Shown piece by piece: positions 25,087-36,029 of a stretch of 64,000 nucleotides of DNA (within the stretch, counting starts at the first letter, position 1; each line of letters opens with the position of its first letter). The notes beneath the pieces were generated by a model, which saw only the letters and a list, made by a program, of their open reading frames with translations, did not search any database and had not been told where the DNA came from. This DNA comes from Vandiemenella viatica (taxonomy: Eukaryota > Arthropoda > Insecta > Orthoptera > Morabidae): the NCBI GenBank assembly GCA_031002005.1, contig JARYHS010006964.1, positions 5,146,001 through 5,210,000 of the forward strand, read 5' to 3'. The translations under genes and the position numbers were made by a program.

Positions 25087-28000
25087 AGAAGGAAGTGTTG
25101 AGGAAGAAGATTATCTTGACGTTGAAGCAGACCCAGGACCATCAGCTAGTCAAGCATTTTCCAGCCGTGAATCTGCATTGAAGTGGATGGAGCATCAGCC
25201 CGAGTGTGACCACATGCAACTTCTCACTGTCGAGCGGATGCACTGGCTTGGCTGCCCGAAAATGGATGAATACAGTCAAACAGCTTACTGTGACCAAGAT
25301 GTGCAGTAAACAAATACTTTTATTTACAATACGGTATGTACATACTGTACTAATATACAGCACTTACAAGTGCGCTTAACATGTAAAACTGTTGCCTTTT
25401 AATTAATTAATTAAAAACTCTTTTTCTTTAAAAATATTTTCTCCCATTTTCAAAATACGTACAGTAAACAATTAAAATAGACCCTTGCCCGGAAAAAATC
25501 CAACTATCAAAATTTTTTACTATCCGAATGGTGTCTGGTCTGAACTGATTCAGATAATTGGAGTTCTATGGTAGATGTGTATTAAATCAATTAGGTGACC
25601 ATGATTTCAGGGATGAATTTGGTAAAGCATTAGAACTGTTGAAAGAGAGGAAAGCCTGAGGGATAGATAAAATGCCAGCTAAATGTAGAAAAGGGATCTG
25701 AGAGTAAAAAATAGGGCTCTCTGTACAGACTGATTTGTGATATATACAAAGCAGGACAAATATTCAAATATTTTGAGGATGTTATAGCAGTTCCTATACC
25801 AAAGAAAGCATTTGCAAATTAATGCGAATATTTTACAACACTATGTTCAGTTCTTGATCCATCTAAAATATTTACAGTCAACAATACAATATTAAATTCA
25901 ACTGAGTATTGACCTTCTGCTAACTGACGACAAGTTTGGTTGCAGAAAGGCAGAAGGTACAAAATAAGCAATAATGACTATTAGAGTCTTAATTGACAAG
26001 TGCATAAGGAAAGACAAATATTTCAATATGGACTTTATAAAGCTTTTAGAGACTGTTGACAATAATATCAATAATAATTGAAATAATATCAATACCATAA
26101 AAAAACAAGAATTTTCATTCACAGCCAAAACATAGATATATTGAGATTTGCAGATGATATTGCAGCTTGTCTATGAAAATAAAAGTGGTTTGACTCAAAA
26201 CTTTGCTAAAAAGGAAGAGATGCTTCCTGAGTAATTGTAATTTGAAAATAAACAAGAAAAAGACTAAATCAAATACAGCTAAAACTAAACAAATAATTAA
26301 CTCAGAAAGTTAAAGATTTAATATACCTCAATAGTATGATCACAGAAAAGAAATGCTGTCTAGAATCAACAAAACTAACCATTCGTTTTATAAACAAAAT
26401 AAACTTTTCATTTCTAACAACATCAGTACATAAATGAATAAGAATCTTCCGAAAACATGTTTGGTGTGTAGCCCTATATGGTAAGTGAATCACGGTCCGT
26501 GAACAGGAATTGACCACAAGCATTTGAGGTATGGTGTTACAGACGAATACTGAAGCTAGATGGATTATGTCACTAATTTGGAAGAGTTTTCAAGAAAACA
26601 AGTTTCTAGAAGGAATTATGGAAAAGAAAATACGGAAAAGAAGATACACAATGGTCTTCTTAAGGTGATTTTTAATGAGAGATAGAAGGAAAAACCACCT
26701 AGGAAGAGGATAGTTAAACTGGAGGAAGAAAATAATGAATGACATAAAAATATAATAGCTACACAAAATTAAAAAGGCTAAGGAGAACTCGCAGAAACTA
26801 ACCCATTGGATTCTTAACTAAAAGAGGAAGAACTGCAACAAATCACAACAATTGGCCCTTGTATCTGTCTTATTCTGTTGCTAATGAAGGATTGTATGTT
26901 CAATAATTATATTGCTTTCATGTGTGCATGTGTTATTCATGTCCATTTGGTGTATCAACCCCATTATAGCCATCACTTCCTACAAATAAGAAAATATTAT
27001 CATTTACTCACAGCTTTTCAAGCCAATTTCAACAGAAAAATTCAGATTGCTCTGCATAGGCTGCACCCAATTTTAGTTTAATATCAATAGCATTGTACGA
27101 ATATTATTTTGCCACATCAGTACTGATATTACAAAGAAATTTCATTCCTTCCTTGCCATCTCTCAAATGTTCTACTGAAACTTTTCTCAGTGTCTCCCTC
27201 AAAGAGTCATAACTGACTAACTTTTAAATAATATGCCAAGATTTAACAGTTCAATGCCTTTTACTACTGATTCCATGCCCACTAGAGATTGAATGCAATT
27301 CCTTTATTCTATACTCTTATAACAGTAATAAACTGGCACTTGCTTGGCATTTTCCTTAATGTCATGCTGATAAACCCACCAATACATCAACTGTAGCTTC
27401 TCCCACCGTCCCACCCAAATAAGAACATGATTACTAATATTGCACGTAAAACAATGACAAAATATGTTTGAGTAATGATCATGTAACAGACATGACTTTT
27501 GGAGTAAATCATCAAAGGGCAGTTGAAAATGTTGAGTTAATAATAGCTAAACAGAGAGGAATTCATCTCAACCAATATTTTAAACCAGTAACCACTAAAA
27601 TTATATGTGGTCAAATAATAGAAGACTAACCTATAACACAAAGAATGCCTTCTATGTGGAACCTTGATTCACTTTAAAGATAAGTAAATCAATATAAAGG
27701 TATTACATTGACAAGTAAGAAAAATATTAAGATGGCTCAACCAGAAATTCGAAGATAGCTAACAAAAAAAAAAAGTAAAAAAAAAAAACAACAAAGATTA
27801 ATGATTTTCATAATACTAGCTGGAAAACCAAAATATGTATATATACCAATAAGTTTAAATTAATATCTTAGTACCAGTAACAGCTATACTGAACTTTATT
27901 ATCCAAATAGTAACTTAGATCTAAAAATAAAATTTTACTTAAGAGCCACAAATCACTTATCCCTGTCCTATTACCCCAACCCTTATAATACCACATTAAA

Positions 28001-29147
28001 AATGTTATGAAAATAATATGCATTATAATAACAAATACAGAATTACAAATAAAATTTGATATAAATGAAATAATTGCTGTTTAAACACAATATGAGGAAA
28101 TTCTGTCATCGACTTTAATTTTTATTGATTAAATTACTATCAAAACATAAGATTTTCTATACATCCTACAACTGTCAACATTTTATTTTCAGCTCTTTTA
28201 GAGTCCATTGATTATCTCATGGTAAAATACTGTTTAACTAAATGTCCATAGCCTTACTCAAACTAAGCCTCTTAAAACTGAAATCTTTCAACATCACTGT
28301 TGTGATTGCAACAAGTTTCTGCATACATCTGGGCCAATTTCCTCAATATCAATATCTAAAAATTGAATTCAATCAACTATACTAAGAACCACATACTAAA
28401 AGAGTAAACAGAACTGTGTAAAAAATTGATTCTTCAACTGACTCTAGCAGCGGAAGCCTACGATTACGTGTAAAATATTTCCTGTGAACAGTAATTACAG
28501 TAATTGGGAACTATTAAATATGAAGTTTTCAAAAGAATTTTTTTCCATTTTTTAAAATTAATTTAATGGAAAAAAATCGTTTAACGGTACACAAGATCAT
28601 TTAGTGCTTCTCCAGGAGTTACTGTTAAGTAATACTATCATTTAATTGTATTTGTTTGTTAACAATAAATAAAAATGGAAGTTATCTCCCTGTTGCATAT
28701 ACACTAAATTTTCCTGAGTTAAAAGCTGGATTCACTCAGCTAGTAAACTGAGAAAGTATTATTTAATCTATATGTATAAAACGAAAATCGGAAATATTGG
28801 TCGTATAAAAACTCTGAATTCTATGCAGCAGATTTCGATAGGGTTTTCACCTGTTTTAAAGCTTAGAAGCTTAATTCACTTGTCTGGCATGTATTATGTT
28901 TCAACATCAAATAATGTAGCAGCATTAAATGAAATTCTGAAGGTATGGTGAGGAATTCCACAGGAGGAATGACTAGATGCTGCATACGTCGCACTAAACA
29001 CACAACTACAATATAATATCTCTGACCATAGCCGTTGATGAACAATTTACAATAATAACCATTTTTTCATACACCAAACTGAACAAAACTTGAAATATTA
29101 TTTCCTTTAATACGGGGTGTATAGTTTTTAAACGCTTGATGGCCGTA
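25087..29147 (+). repeat. Duplicated ~4 kb segment, copy 2 (starts exactly at gap)
   Basis: This is the counterpart of 20047-24086. It holds the right part of the Tigger element (to 25571), the LINE remainder (25574-26850), featureless sequence and the Helitron 5' end. It has an 8-bp deletion relative to copy 1 near 25733. Otherwise it is usually the longer of the two at indels. Confidence 0.95.
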
Positions 29148-29727
29148 TTGAATGCGAGGAATTAAGAACGAAAAATCAGTAGAAATTTTGTTTGCCCCTG
29201 ATGTCTGGCAATGTCTTTGACCATCAGCTTTAGAATTTGACTCTGACATCAATGTTATTAAAATCAATTATTTACGATAATTTTCTGGATAAATTACAGT
29301 TGAATTATAGGTTCAAGTTTACGTCGCGATACGCGATGTTGCTAACTTGCGCGTGTGATTGAAGTTTTGAATTTGTGGTGCCAATATTAGTGGAGATTGT
29401 GGTTAGGTTGAAATTCAGCCTGGACCATAATGAAAACTGAACCATTTTGTTACAACCAATGGTACGAGGAATTTAGTTATCAGTTATTTAAGCAACTTTC
29501 ATGAGCACTATGTCACGTTGTAAAATCATTTATCGCGACATAAACTACTCCTGAATTATACAGGTAAAACTAATACTAAAATATCTCTGGCGTTTAAGTT
29601 TGGATTCAGTTATTCACATTAACCAACATTTAAGGAACTTTTTTTTCCTTATTGATTGTGTTTTTCAGTACTGAATTTTTTATATTTGCATAAAAGAGTG
29701 AATCTGTATAGCTAAAATTTCAGGTGC

Positions 29728-29900
29728 TTGGAGCTTACAGATTCATTTAATTTGCAGTAATTAATTCGTACGCTGATGGTTTTTTTTATCATCTGAAGTT
29801 TGTAGTCAACCTTTAGTGTTAGGAGCTGATAGATTTATTCCGTTCGCAGTAATTAATATGTACGCTGATTTTTTTTATCAATAGAAGTTTGTAATAACGA
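29728..29900 (+). repeat. Tandem sub-repeats inside the Helitron
   Basis: Two ~90-bp units share GCAGTAATTAAT, TACGCTGAT, TTTTTTTTATCA and GAAGTTTGTA in order (units from about 29728 and 29812). A third, diverged unit lies near 30965-31050. A second repeated unit containing 'AGCTTTTATT..TTTATA..TTGTTTAGTAATGCA' recurs near 29970, 30030 and 31097. A 28-bp perfect-but-one tandem pair lies at about 31590-31646. Confidence 0.65.
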
Positions 29901-30654
29901 CTTAGGACAACTGAACATTTTTTGGTATTAGGGTGCAATTCTACGCTATACACGCGTGTATCTGATGTAATCTAGCTTTTATTGATTTTATATTTTATAG
30001 CGTTGTTTAGTAATGCAATGGCTTTTAACAGCTTTTATTAATTTCATAATTTATTCAATTGTTTACTAATGCAGTGTTTAGGTCAGCTGAATTCCTATAT
30101 AACTCAATGAGACAGATAGAAAGTAAAAAAAAAAAAATTACATGTCTCGCTTAGCTCTCGAGTTATCGAAAGTAAAAACTTATTTATAGGTACTAGATTC
30201 TTTTCCGTTTGACAATGTTTTTCTTCTCAACTTGAACACAAGCGCTTGAAAGAAAACAAAACTCCCATTGTAACGTGTAGTACCTTGTGACTTTAGGATT
30301 TTTTGGTCCAGGTTTTGTTTCAAACTGTCAACCTCAATTTAGAAATGTAATATCCAAAGGACAAAACAATATTTTTCATTTCACTTTCAATGTATCTCGT
30401 CAAGTTAGATAAGAAATCATCATCTGGTTTAACGAGAAGTAGTAAAGTTTTGATTTGTCTTGTGCTGTTACATAAGAATACTTCACCAAATTGCAACGCG
30501 ACAGTTGAAAGATTTTTCATTAAAGAGTATTCACATTCAACGAATACTGTTTTAGTACTAAATCGACATGGAATTTGGTTTCCTTGTGAAGAAAGTTTAA
30601 ATGCAACATTTCTGAGATACAAAAACTTAACTGAAATGGCAAAAATACTCTGTT

Positions 30655-30815
30655 AGGCGAAAAAGGGTGTGTGGAGAAATTTCTACAGGGGCGTGGGCTC
30701 TATCGCAATTAAATTAAACTATAAAGCGAGCTTGATGGTTGAACGGTAGTGCTCAAGCTTAGAACTCGAGATCACCTGTATTCAAATCCCCGCCGGCGAT
30801 CCATTTTTCGATTTT
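30655..30815 (+). repeat. LINE family B 3' end followed by a tRNA-like repeat
   Basis: AAAGGGTGTGTGGAGAAATT and GGCGTGGGCTCTATCGCAAT (30661-30712) match the 3' terminus of the family B LINE at 41675-41715. Directly after it, CTTGATGGTTGAACGG (30730-30745) resembles an A box and GTATTCAAATCCCCG (30779-30793) a B box. It is a SINE head or degenerate tRNA-derived element. Confidence 0.55.
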
Positions 30816-32590
30816 ACATGGTTTCACAAGCAAAATACTCAGCATGTGACGCATACCTTTTGGGCCTGTAGCTAAACATTAAATGTTTCCTTACTTTGCT
30901 GACATAATTTAGCTTTCAGTCGTATTATAATCTATTAGATATATCGAATGTTAGACGAAAATATCTGGCGTTTGGAGCTAAAAGAAGAGTCATTGTGTTC
31001 ATAATAATTAATGCATGGGCTGGTGGCTTTTAATAGAAATAGAACGTTCTATTATGACTTTAGTGTTGCAAATAAAAACAGTTTAGGACAACAAAGCAGC
31101 TTTTCTTCATTTTATAATTTATTGTGTTGTTTCGTAATGCAGTTTCTATGATAAGCATGGTGCCATAGTCTGTAAATCGAAGTAATGATTTTTTTTTTAT
31201 TTCTCGCTTATTTCTGAATAACTGATATATAGCTGTGAATACCTGATATTCAACTATACAGGTATGATATAGAATTTAATTTTGAGCTACAGTGCAAGAT
31301 GAAGTAACATAATGAGAAATTTTTTTAACTCCAGCGGCAGATGAGCCAGCACATTCAGACACATCTAATGTTTGACGCTACTAAAACTCGTTCAAAATCA
31401 ATTCAGCAGTTTTCAGATAATGCTTGATTATTGTTAAACTAAAGGTGCCGTAACAGCTTAAGATATACATAAAATTTTAATTTTGAACCCGAAACTATCA
31501 AATTCTGAAAATCCACTCAAAATGTGTATTTTTTGCGTAATGCCGGAATAAACAGATATATTCAAGATACATTTTTATGTATGTGATATGTAATAATGTG
31601 CGTAATGTTTTGATTTTCGAATAATGTGCGTAATGTTTCGATTTTCGAGCAGCAACATTAGCAAATGTAATTTGGTTGAAATGTAACCTGGACTAAATTG
31701 AAACTGACATTCCATATCAAAGCACCCAAGGAAGTGTGCTGTTAAATCACCGGTTAGTTTAGTACTGGAAATGGCTGGTATGAAATCAGTAAAACTTGGT
31801 AAGCATGAATCTGTTCAGACGAATAAAAATAGAGTACGGATAAATCAAATTAAACCCACTTCTTTCTTGGTAAGTTGGGGATGAATCTAGGCATGTTTTA
31901 ATTCCGGAAATTGATGGCCCAAATTGTAATGAAACTTGGAACATATTACTGATTGCATGAATAGAAACAGTGTATGGGTAAATCTACAACAACTAATCCG
32001 GGCAACGCCGGGACCTCTGCTAGTAAATAATAAATTTGTAAAGTTATCACTTAGTAAAAATCTCAGTACCTTCCTATCTATTCCTAAGGCTGTGGTTACA
32101 CTGCAAGCGAATTCGCGCGAACAATCCTTCGCGCAAAATAGCGCGATTTCACGCTATTTCGCGCGAAGGAGAAGTGGTTACAGTGCAAGCGCATTCGCGC
32201 GAACGTAGTCGCCGGAAGAAGTGGTCACGCGATTCAAAGCGGTTGTTTAGAAGCTAAGTAAAATTTATCATATCATACTCGACTGGCGAAAATTCAAGAA
32301 TATCGATATTGAAGAAGAATTTTATTTTGCTGAAAACCCATTTTTGAAACTCTTTGCATCTGAAAATTCTGGGTTAATTAAATATTCTTGAATCACCATT
32401 TGAGTGAATATTTTAAACTTTTTCGATTAATTAAAGAACCAGCCACTAAAGTTTTATGAATATTATCGTATGACTTATGACACATACTCATATACATTGA
32501 ATGAAATAACAAGGCAATGTTACTTCAGAGAATGTATTTCACCATCTGAAAAACCGTCAAATTTTCAGAGGAAAAGTAATTCCAAAAACG

Positions 32591-32734
32591 CGGGTGACTA
32601 ATAGGTCTACCAATATGGCATATGATGTACGAGAAACTCTTAAAGTGTATTTTAATAGTGATGTTGGTGCCATACCACACCACAACAGTATAATTTTTAA
32701 TGTGATTTGTATTAATACTTTACTATGCATTTAG
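32591..32734 (+). pseudogene. Harbinger transposase C-terminal remnant
   Basis: The frame reads NMAYDVRETLKVYFNSDVG followed by AIPHH. This resembles the conserved tail of PIF/Harbinger nucleases (VR..L..YF...G.VPWQ). In intact members this tail follows the DDE catalytic domain, which is missing here. The tail continues unconserved to a stop at 32732-32734. The identification rests on this short motif plus the surrounding terminal repeats. Confidence 0.65.
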
Positions 32735-32798
32735 ACAATGTACTGTATGTAACAATAAAAAGAAGTTTACATAAAATCGTTAACTTACTGCCAACATT

Positions 32799-32921
32799 TC
32801 AATCAGCTGCTATTTCTTCCCATAACTTCCTTGATTTATCACGGTTATGATATCCTTTATGATCCTGATCCCACAATATTCTTCTTTCAAGCACCAAACA
32901 TATCATTTTTTCACAATCCAT
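32799..32921 (-). pseudogene. MADF-like DNA-binding domain start, Harbinger second ORF
   Basis: An ATG at 32921 opens a 40-residue frame with MDCEKMICLVLERRILWD followed by a tyrosine region (HKGYHNRDKSRKLWEEIA). This is the pattern of the MADF/Myb-SANT-like domain: leucine-rich first helix, LWD, Y.N, and W..IA. PIF/Harbinger elements usually encode such a protein as a partner for the transposase. The frame ends early at 32799, so only the N-terminal half of the domain remains. It converges with the transposase remnant on the other strand. Confidence 0.7.
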
Positions 32922-33716
32922 AGTAATACGTAAAACAACTGAAATAACCAAAGAATGGATTCACGCGAAACAAAACCTTTTCCCACCTATATGGAATCTA
33001 CAGCACTTGCCTCAGCTTAGAATGGAATCGCTCCATTCGCGCGAAAAAAACAAACCCGTTTGAACTTCTAGCGACAACAAGCGATTCGCTCGACCAATTC
33101 GCTTTTACTGTAACCGCCTGCCTTTGTTTGTATGTGTTTGTTTATAATAGCGATTTCGCGCGAAATCATGCTATTTCGCGCAAAGGATTGTTCGCGCGAA
33201 TTTGCTTGCAGTGTAACCACAGCCTAAGGTGTAAATTAATACAAGAACTAAAGTTTCATTAACTTTGTGGGTAAACATAGTATCTTGAAAACAACATTCT
33301 AATATGAACCATTCAAAGAAACAAAACAAATCTACATCTTCCTTACTGAAAGTAAGGATCTTCTGGCTTTGTTATCATGACTATACTTTTCACTAGTCAG
33401 ATGTTTCATCAGTTGGATAACCAGTTGCCAAGGCTGGAGAGACTTCACTGCTAAATGATGGTATACTGCAACTAGACGCTAAAGAAGCTGGATTTGAATT
33501 ATTCTTACAATGTATTTCTCATGAGCGTAAATTTATAAAAGCTTACTTACAACTCCAAAACACTTTATAGTAACAACCACTAAATTCACCTATGATTAAG
33601 CTGTCGGTAATCAACAAGAAATCATTTTAGTTTATTGCAGAACTTATGATCACAACTAAAAATCAAAGAGCAAATTAACTATAGAATTAATATAAAATAT
33701 TAAGGCCTCATTTTAC

Positions 33717-34260
33717 CTTTTTGGTGATGATCTGCTGATGAATTTATGAGAGTACAATTTTTCCATATTTTCAAAAACTTCTGAACAATTTGCGCAAACA
33801 TACAAGGGAGCTGAAATAGTTGAGGTATGGGTGAACACATGTTTTATTAGAGAGCACCAAGATTTAAGAGTCTCTTCACACAATGCACAAGCAAGTTTAA
33901 TAACTGATGTCTCTTTAAATATAGTTTCTCTGCTCTCTTGAAATTGGTGTACTTGCAACTTTGATAGATTTGAGAAGATATCCCCATAGTATTTACAAAT
34001 GTGTAATGGTGTTTTTAGCACTGGAGAATGATAAAAAACATGCGTTATTAGCAATTCCCTTGTGGTGAAATATTGAAGACATATGACACATGTACACTGT
34101 AATGACCTGATCACTGACATGATGCTATTGCATCTCACATTAGATATACTGATGCTGCTCATAACAGATAATTTTAAAAGAGTACATTTAACTTCTTCAG
34201 AGGGATAATGTCACTCTTTCACAATACAGATTATTTTTTGGTTGAAACTCAATTTCTGAC
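33717..34260 (-). CDS. Upstream coding exon of a C2H2-type zinc-finger gene (coding from 34162)
   Basis: From the ATG at 34162 a 148-residue frame holds four finger-like units. They are CTCVICLQYFTTRELLITH, then HICKYYGDIFSNLSKLQVH (second cysteine lost), CALCEETLKSWCSLIKH and CANCSEVFENMEKLYSH. Spacing departs from classical C2H2 fingers and the final histidine is often missing. The minus strand shows a donor AAAAAG|GTAAAA with the exon ending at 33717, and an acceptor TTATTTTACAG with the exon starting at 34260. An in-frame stop upstream of the ATG supports this start. The donor leaves two bases (AG), which the exon at 19176 completes to AGA, so it is probably the N-terminal part of the same protein. 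Function is inferred only from the fingers. Confidence 0.7.
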
Positions 34261-35290
34261 CTGTAAAATAAATAGACAACAATTTTATTTCATTTGTTGC
34301 AATGTACAAATAATGAATTACATAGAATATACTGACATAGCATGTATGTTGAATAAAATGCGACAAAGCCATTAAAATTCTGTGATCAGTACAGAAATTA
34401 ATACATACATTCTCTTCAGAGCAAACTAAATGAAACTATTCTCAATTATAATATGATCTAAAATTTATTTGAGAAACAACTGCAAGTTACTACTAATTGT
34501 AAGTCAGTGGCTGTTGCATACAAAAGTCAACTATGATAGTGTACTGAACAGTGGGGAGGGAGGTGGTGTTAGTAACTACTCCAAGTTTGATTTCCAGTAA
34601 GGTACAGCGAATCTCCCACCAGCTTTTGATTTGTTTAGTTCATGAGAATTGGAGACCTTTGTCCATTAGAAGAAATATTTATCTTTCAGTGCAGCTGATA
34701 ATACCACAAACAAAATTTTGGTTATGGGGCCAAGTAATTGGTCTTATATACAGTTAAGTATGGAGATGTAGTGTGATAGTCATATTACAAAGAATAAATT
34801 ACATGATAAAAGAGCAAACAGAGTGGCTGGATGAAATTTATAATATATCAAAAGATTGGTAATCAATATGATTAAGAATTTGCTGTGAGAAACACATAGA
34901 TGCAGACAGTGAAATGTGATGAGTAGTCTGACACACCAGGTAAGAATTAATCACGAAATTTAGAAGGAAGTTTAGCTAAGTTGGTAGCTGAGCTGATTCT
35001 CTAACTGACTAAATACTTGGAGAATATCAGTGGACTCACTGGAATAGCTCACAAGGTATGTTCACATTGCTATAAAATGAGAATATTACACAATTTTGGA
35101 AATGTCTACTCAACAGGAAAAAAATGATCAGAAAATCATATGCAATACAGTCCCCCCATTCATAGTAACAAAAATACAGAGCTCTACCTTTGCTATATAC
35201 CCTCACGCCCAACATCATGGACAAGCGCAAACACGACCTTCTGAAAACAGGTGCACACAGAATCATAACATTTTCTCCATTCTTAGTGAG
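34261..35290. other. No recognisable gene
   Basis: This is sequence upstream of the zinc-finger exon, presumably intron or 5' flank. Short ORFs at 34551-34757 and 35036-35326 match nothing I know. Confidence 0.45.
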
Positions 35291-35299
35291 AACATAAAA

Positions 35300-36020
35300 A
35301 TACAGATCATGAATCTCATCCAGTAATCAAAATTGATTGTTGGAGGGAACTATATCTCAGTATTTTAGTGAGACAGACAGCTCATTAAACACAGTTCACG
35401 ATACATTGTTTCTTTTTTTTTTTTTTTTTTTTTTTTGTAACAGTTTAACGTCCCTTTTTAACAACGTGGTCTTTAGAGACGGGAAAGGATGGGGGCAAGG
35501 AATGGGAAGGAATTCGGCCATGGCCTTTTGAAGGAAGCATCCCGGCATTCACCTGGAGTGATTTGGGGAAACCATGGAAAACCCAAATCTGGATGCCCGG
35601 ACGGGGATTCGAACCGCCGTCCTCCCGAATGCGAGGCCAGAACGCTATCCGTTACACCACCACGCTCGGTACATTGTTTCTCACCTTACAGATATTATTA
35701 ATGATTCCTTCAGTGAAGGAATATTCCCAACAGAACTAAAGTATTCAACAGAAACACCACTTTACAAAAAGGATGAACAATATAACATAAAGAACTACAG
35801 ACCTGTATCTCTACTACCTGGCTTTTCAAAAATAATTGAAAGAATAATTTATGAAAGGAACACTGATTTACAAATGAATGTTAGCTAGCAGTTGAATGAA
35901 AGAATACCTTTGTTTTCTGAATTACAATTTAAAGATTTAATTAAACACCGATGCATTTCAGTGGCAAACTACTGTTTAGAAAGCAATCAAATCCAACATG
36001 ATGACTTTGGTCACACATTA
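35300..36020 (+). pseudogene. LINE reverse-transcriptase fragment split by a SINE
   Basis: After the SINE, the frame from about 35675 reads LTDIINDSFSEGIFPTELKY, then NYRPVSLLPGFSKIIERII (about 35789-35845), the fingers region of a CR1/Jockey-type reverse transcriptase. Before the SINE, the frame through 35360-35401 joins it if the SINE and one target-site copy are removed. A stop near 35886 and loss of downstream motifs show it is a short dead fragment. Confidence 0.8.
35414..35669 (-). mobile_element. Complete tRNA-derived SINE with 12-bp target duplication
   Basis: On the minus strand it starts CCGAGCGTGGTGGTGTAACG, which holds the A-box region. The B box GGTTCGAATCC follows, then the SINE body and ACCACGTTGTTAAAAAGG, ending in about 22 A. 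TACATTGTTTCT is duplicated at 35402-35413 and 35670-35681. The intact head, long A tail and perfect duplication suggest a fairly recent insertion into the older LINE fragment. Confidence 0.93.
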
Positions 36021-36029
36021 TAATTAATA

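Larger units (their letters stand above)
28767..32023 (+). mobile_element. Non-autonomous Helitron with both termini
   Basis: The left end is TCTATATGTATAAAACG after an A. The right end has the GC-rich hairpin CCGGGCAACGCCGG (31998-32011), then CTGCTAG at 32017-32023, followed by T (32024). Helitrons typically begin TC, end CTRR after a short hairpin, and insert between A and T; all four hold here. The sub-terminal 'CAGATTTCGATAGGG' and 'TTTTCACC' segments also recall insect Helitrons. I see no Rep/helicase coding region in the 3257 bp. Inside are tandem sub-repeats and a LINE 3' end with a tRNA-like repeat (30655-30815). Termini are seen directly; that they belong to one element is inferred. 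Confidence 0.75.
32088..33224. mobile_element. PIF/Harbinger DNA transposon, internally deleted
   Basis: The termini are inverted repeats: GGCTGTGGTTACACTGCAAG at 32088-32107 and its complement ending at 33224. They are nearly identical for about 60 bp and rich in TTCGCGCGAA blocks. The element is flanked by TAA on both sides (32085-32087, 33225-33227), the three-base duplication typical of this superfamily. It holds relics of both usual genes: a transposase C-terminus on the plus strand (32591-32734) and a MADF-like start on the minus strand (32799-32921). At 1137 bp it lacks the nuclease core and cannot move on its own. It lies 64 bp beyond the Helitron end. Confidence 0.88.

Noticed and set aside
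24057..25181. Long ORFs spanning the first gap
   Set aside because: They consist of translated N; only a few codons at each end are real sequence.
30320..30656. Overlapping 88- and 100-codon ORFs in the Helitron as a gene
   Set aside because: No motif, no Helitron protein similarity, and open on both strands, which suggests chance.
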